In this document: positions 61,126 through 64,000 of the stretch, piece by piece | How the letters are laid out: each line of letters starts with the position of its first letter | Numbering within the stretch: the first letter of the stretch is position 1 | Source of the DNA: Agrobacterium sp. AGB01 | GTDB lineage: Bacteria; Pseudomonadota; Alphaproteobacteria; Rhizobiales; Rhizobiaceae | NCBI RefSeq assembly: GCF_014851585.1 | Contig: NZ_JACVAB010000009.1 | Location: forward strand, 62,001 to 126,000 | DNA length: 64,000 bases | Reading direction: 5' to 3' | Made by a program: the position numbers and the translations under genes | Notes under the pieces: model-generated | Database searches by the model: none | The model's input: the letters and a program-made list of their open reading frames with translations, nothing else | Told to the model about the DNA's origin: nothing

Positions 61126-62973
61126 ATGATGACATCAGACGCGGAATATAACGGGCAAGACGGTGTCTTCGCCTTCATTGGTTCAGGCGGGCTGGCAGGT
61201 CAACTCATCCGTTCCATTGACTGGGCAGCAACATCTGTCGGAGATGCGTCGACTTGGCCCGCAGCCTTGAAGGCCGCGTTGTCCATATGCCTCGGTTCCA
61301 GCGCACCCTGTGCGGTGTTGTGGGGCGCGGAAAACATACTGTTTTACAACGACCCATATGTCACGGTACTGGCAGAGCGCCATCCCGCCGCCATGGGAAA
61401 ACCTGTAACCGATGTCTGGCCGGAATTGTTTCCTGCCGTGGGCGAAAAGCTGAAGCGCGTCATGGCAGGCGAAGGCCAAAATGAGCGTCGCCATCCGATG
61501 ACATTCAGCCGTGCAGGCATAAGCGTTGAGACCTTTTGGGACTACGCCTACGCCCCGATCAGAACCGAAACCGGCAGCATTGGTGGCATCTTCATCAACG
61601 TTTCTGAAGTCACGGATGTTGTGCTGAATGAACGTCGCCTGACCCGGCTTGCCCAGCAACAGCAGACGATGTTCCAGACGATGCCGGGTTTTGTCGCCGT
61701 TCTCAGCGGTGAAAACCATGTCTATGAATATGCCAATGATGCGTACCGCGATATTACCGGTGGACGGGACCTTATCGGCCTTCCGGCGAAGCTGGCACTG
61801 CCTGAACTGGAAGGACAGGGCGTCTTCGAAGTACTGGACCGGGTCTATGCCGAGGGCAATGCATTTTCCGCCTCCGGCATGAAGGTCAGGCTTGGAGGCG
61901 AGGCGAAGGATCGATTTATCGATTTCGTGTTTCAGGCACTGCATGACGAAACCGGCAATGTCACTGGCATATTCGTGGGTGGCCATGAAGTGACCGCCCA
62001 TATCGAAGCCCAGCGCGCCTTGTCCGTTCGTGAGCAGGAGTTGCAAACACTCACCGATGCGCTGCCGGTTCTGATCTCCTATGTCGACAAGGAAGAGCGC
62101 TACCAGTTCGTCAACAAGTTCTATGAGACCTGGTTTCCAAGAAAGCGGGAATCGCTCATCGGCAAGACCTTGCTTGAGGTGGTTGGGCCGGATGCCTACG
62201 CCAAGGTCAAACACTGGATTGATGCGGCGCTGGCCGGTGAGCGCCTGCATTTCGAACAGCGCATGCCATATTCAACGACCTCGCACCGCGACATCAGCGT
62301 GGAGTATATTCCGCGTGTCAGCGGCAGTGGCAAGGTTGAAGGCTTTTATACGCTGGTGCAGGACATCTCGGAAATCAAGGCGGTGGAAGCCCGCCAGCGC
62401 GAACTTACCAACGAGCTTTCCCATCGCATCAAGAACTCGCTGGCCATGGTGCAGGCCATTGTCAGCCAATCTTTGCGCAATGCCGATGACACCAGCCTGG
62501 CACAGGAGGTCATCTCCGCACGGCTTTCTGCCATGTCCCGCGCGCAGGATATCCTGACGAATACCAACTGGGCATCGGCAGATATCCGCGAAGTGCTGGA
62601 TATGGCGCTGAAACCCTATCTCGGTGGCGGTGACCGCTTTTCCTTTGTTGGTCCGTCCATCCGTCTTTCGGCGCAGCAGGGGCTGGGATTATCGCTGGCA
62701 ATTCATGAGCTTGCCACCAATGCCACCAAATATGGCTCACTGTCGGTCATTGAAGGAACCATAGAAATTCAGTGGTCGGTCAGCGAGGATGGCGATTTCG
62801 TCTTTGACTGGGTGGAAGTGGGCGGTCCCGCCGTCGTCGCACCGAAGAAAAAGGGCTTTGGCTCGCGACTGATAGAGCGCAGCGTTGCTCCGTATTTTGA
62901 AGGTGCCTGCACCTTGTCCTACCTGCCGTCAGGTGTACGATTTAATCTGGTCGGCAAAATCCTTCACGAATGA
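61126..62973 (+). CDS. PAS-domain HWE-family sensor histidine kinase
   Basis: 615 residues, cytosolic (no membrane helix). Two or three PAS-like domains occupy the first 430 residues (about 55-175, 180-300 and 305-425; the third starts LQTLTDALPVLISYVDKEERYQFVNKFYETWF). The kinase core has the HWE markers: phospho-acceptor ELSHRIKNSLAMVQAIVSQSLR, then RLSAMSRAQDIL, the N box LGLSLAIHELATNATKYGSLS and the late GFGSRLIERSV. HWE kinases are typical of Rhizobiales and often act in general stress response. No response regulator lies beside it, so the partner is encoded elsewhere. Confidence 0.93.
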   Translation: MMTSDAEYNGQDGVFAFIGSGGLAGQLIRSIDWAATSVGDASTWPAALKAALSICLGSSAPCAVLWGAENILFYNDPYVTVLAERHPAAMGKPVTDVWPELFPAVGEKLKRVMAGEGQNERRHPMTFSRAGISVETFWDYAYAPIRTETGSIGGIFINVSEVTDVVLNERRLTRLAQQQQTMFQTMPGFVAVLSGENHVYEYANDAYRDITGGRDLIGLPAKLALPELEGQGVFEVLDRVYAEGNAFSASGMKVRLGGEAKDRFIDFVFQALHDETGNVTGIFVGGHEVTAHIEAQRALSVREQELQTLTDALPVLISYVDKEERYQFVNKFYETWFPRKRESLIGKTLLEVVGPDAYAKVKHWIDAALAGERLHFEQRMPYSTTSHRDISVEYIPRVSGSGKVEGFYTLVQDISEIKAVEARQRELTNELSHRIKNSLAMVQAIVSQSLRNADDTSLAQEVISARLSAMSRAQDILTNTNWASADIREVLDMALKPYLGGGDRFSFVGPSIRLSAQQGLGLSLAIHELATNATKYGSLSVIEGTIEIQWSVSEDGDFVFDWVEVGGPAVVAPKKKGFGSRLIERSVAPYFEGACTLSYLPSGVRFNLVGKILHE

Positions 62974-63006
62974 TCTTGGCTGACTGCCGATGTCGGAGAA
63001 ACTGTC

Positions 63007-63495
63007 ATGAACGAACCGCAGAGCGGCCACCGGTTAAACGATGCGGTGAAAACGGATATTGAAAACTCCGTTCTCTGCTGGCTGGCCACTGTCGATGCCG
63101 ATGGCACGCCCAATGTCAGCCCCAAGGAAATCTTTGGCTCTTATGGGGACGACCATATTGTGGTGGCAGATATTGCCTCCACCCACACGGTGCGCAATCT
63201 TCACGCCCATGCAACCGCCTGCGTCAGCTTTGTTGATGTGTTTCGCCAGCGCGGGTTCAAGATTGTCGGCACAGCCAGAATAATTGCGCCTGATGACCCG
63301 GATTTTGCTGATCTAGGCGCAGACTTGCTGCGCATGGCGGGCGGTGATTTCCCCATCCGCCATGTCATCGCCATCAAGATCAGCCGTATTTCCCGCATCT
63401 GGGCACCCAGCTACAAACTGTTTCCGGAACGCAGCGAACAGCAGCGCATGCAAGGCGCCTACGATACCTATGGTGTCGCGCCCATCCAGAAATAA
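63007..63495 (+). CDS. Pyridoxamine 5'-phosphate oxidase-family (FMN-binding split barrel) protein
   Basis: 162 residues. The split-barrel pattern is ENSVLCWLATVDADGTPNVSPKEIFGS, VADIASTHTVRNLHAHATACVSFVDVF and RGFKIVGTARII. The family binds FMN or F420 and covers oxidases and general flavin-dependent reductases; true PNPOx enzymes are longer. The gene is 34 bp downstream of the HWE kinase stop and may be co-transcribed with it, though the roles seem unrelated. The peroxiredoxin follows. Confidence 0.88.
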   Translation: MNEPQSGHRLNDAVKTDIENSVLCWLATVDADGTPNVSPKEIFGSYGDDHIVVADIASTHTVRNLHAHATACVSFVDVFRQRGFKIVGTARIIAPDDPDFADLGADLLRMAGGDFPIRHVIAIKISRISRIWAPSYKLFPERSEQQRMQGAYDTYGVAPIQK

Positions 63496-63537
63496 GCACT
63501 GTCTTCAGGCAGACCTCGAAGAGGAAGGATTACGGTA

Positions 63538-64000
63538 ATGACAACACCAGCCCCACTGGATGATGGCGCAGCGTCCCACCTTAAGGGTATGGCCGTGCCT
63601 GAACTCACACTGCCAGCCACCGATGGTACAAGCGTTTCCCTCAACCAGCCCGGCCTGACGGTCATCTATGCCTATCCGCGCACCAGCCCGCCGGATGGCG
63701 CAGCACTTGATGGCTGGGACACCATACCCGGCGCCCGAGGCTGCACACCGCAGTCCTGCGCCTTCCGTGATCATTTTGCAGAGCTGAAACAACTCGGCGC
63801 ATCAAGGGTGTTTGGCCTTTCAACCCAGACAACGGACTACCAGAAAGAGGCCGTCGAAAGGCTGCATCTGCCATTTCCCTTGTTGTCGGATAGCGGTCTG
63901 TCTCTGGCGGATGCCTTGCGCCTGCCAACCTTTGACGCGGCTGGCCTGACACTTTTTAAACGTCTGACCATGATCATCGAAAATGGCCGCATCGCCCATG
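63538..64000 (+). CDS. Peroxiredoxin (AhpC/TSA-like), 3' end outside window
   Basis: ATG 63538 with GAGGAAGGA upstream; the frame stays open to the right edge and gives about 154 residues. The thioredoxin-like fold starts LKGMAVPELTLPATDGTSVSLNQPG and LTVIYAYPRTSPPDG. The peroxidatic Cys is expected in the segment ARGCTPQSCAFRDHFAELKQLGASRVFGLSTQT. This matches the two-cysteine peroxiredoxin group with GCTPQSC. It reduces peroxides in the cytosol with thiols. The C-terminus is not visible. Confidence 0.9.
   Translation, partial: MTTPAPLDDGAASHLKGMAVPELTLPATDGTSVSLNQPGLTVIYAYPRTSPPDGAALDGWDTIPGARGCTPQSCAFRDHFAELKQLGASRVFGLSTQTTDYQKEAVERLHLPFPLLSDSGLSLADALRLPTFDAAGLTLFKRLTMIIENGRIAH

Overview
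The window looks like a piece of an alphaproteobacterial chromosome, most probably from the Hyphomicrobiales (Rhizobiales). Pointers are a DUF982 protein, an HWE-family sensor kinase, small families typical of rhizobia and the Brucella/Phyllobacterium group, palindromic intergenic elements with a CTTGT loop, and moderately GC-rich coding with frequent GTG/TTG starts. No rRNA, tRNA, CRISPR array or transposase was seen, so the genus is not fixed.

The most striking feature is a set of podovirus virion genes cut in two. At 41386-46650, minus strand, lies a head block: small membrane protein, KKTLLG-tail protein, portal, Bbp19-like protein, scaffold, major capsid, Bbp16-like protein and a small protein. 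At 5253-20936, also minus strand, lies the matching tail and ejection block: tail tubular A and B, a gp13-like acetyltransferase fold, a gp14-like core protein, a 660-residue protein with a dead NlpC/P60-like domain, a 2186-residue internal virion protein, tail fibre and a small last gene. The two blocks have the orientation and order of one BPP-1-like late operon, but 20.4 kb of non-phage genes lie between them. No terminase, integrase, repressor, replication or lysis gene is visible.

Region by region: 1-1562 is a TetR-controlled RND efflux membrane-fusion gene (partial). 1802-5191 holds two OafA-type acyltransferases around a secreted beta-propeller protein, next to the tail fibre, so possibly a surface (serotype) modification unit. 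5253-20936 is the tail block, interrupted by a two-gene plus-strand cassette (14018-15199). 20937-41380 is the inserted segment. It has related membrane proteins near both ends (21852-23183 and 39854-41059), an ArsR-led membrane operon, a tandem pair of membrane proteins with a 24-bp minisatellite, an aldo-keto reductase/MerR pair, a TetR/epimerase pair, an SDR/LysR pair, an HD phosphohydrolase, a bile-acid-symporter-type carrier, NhaA and a small kinase. 41386-46650 is the head block.

46948-51159 is a candidate defence or modification locus: a GHKL ATPase and a possible methyltransferase-fold protein translated as a coupled pair, convergent with a C5-cytosine DNA methyltransferase. 51514-54308 is an arsenic operon (arsR, acr3, arsC, arsH). 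54332-63495 is ordinary chromosome: SulP carrier, two DUF2569-like proteins, LysR with divergent YeiH-type exporter, MATE pump, HWE histidine kinase, a flavin-type pyridoxamine-oxidase-like protein. A peroxiredoxin runs off the right edge.

Functional names rest on recognising motifs in translated sequence; no database search was possible.
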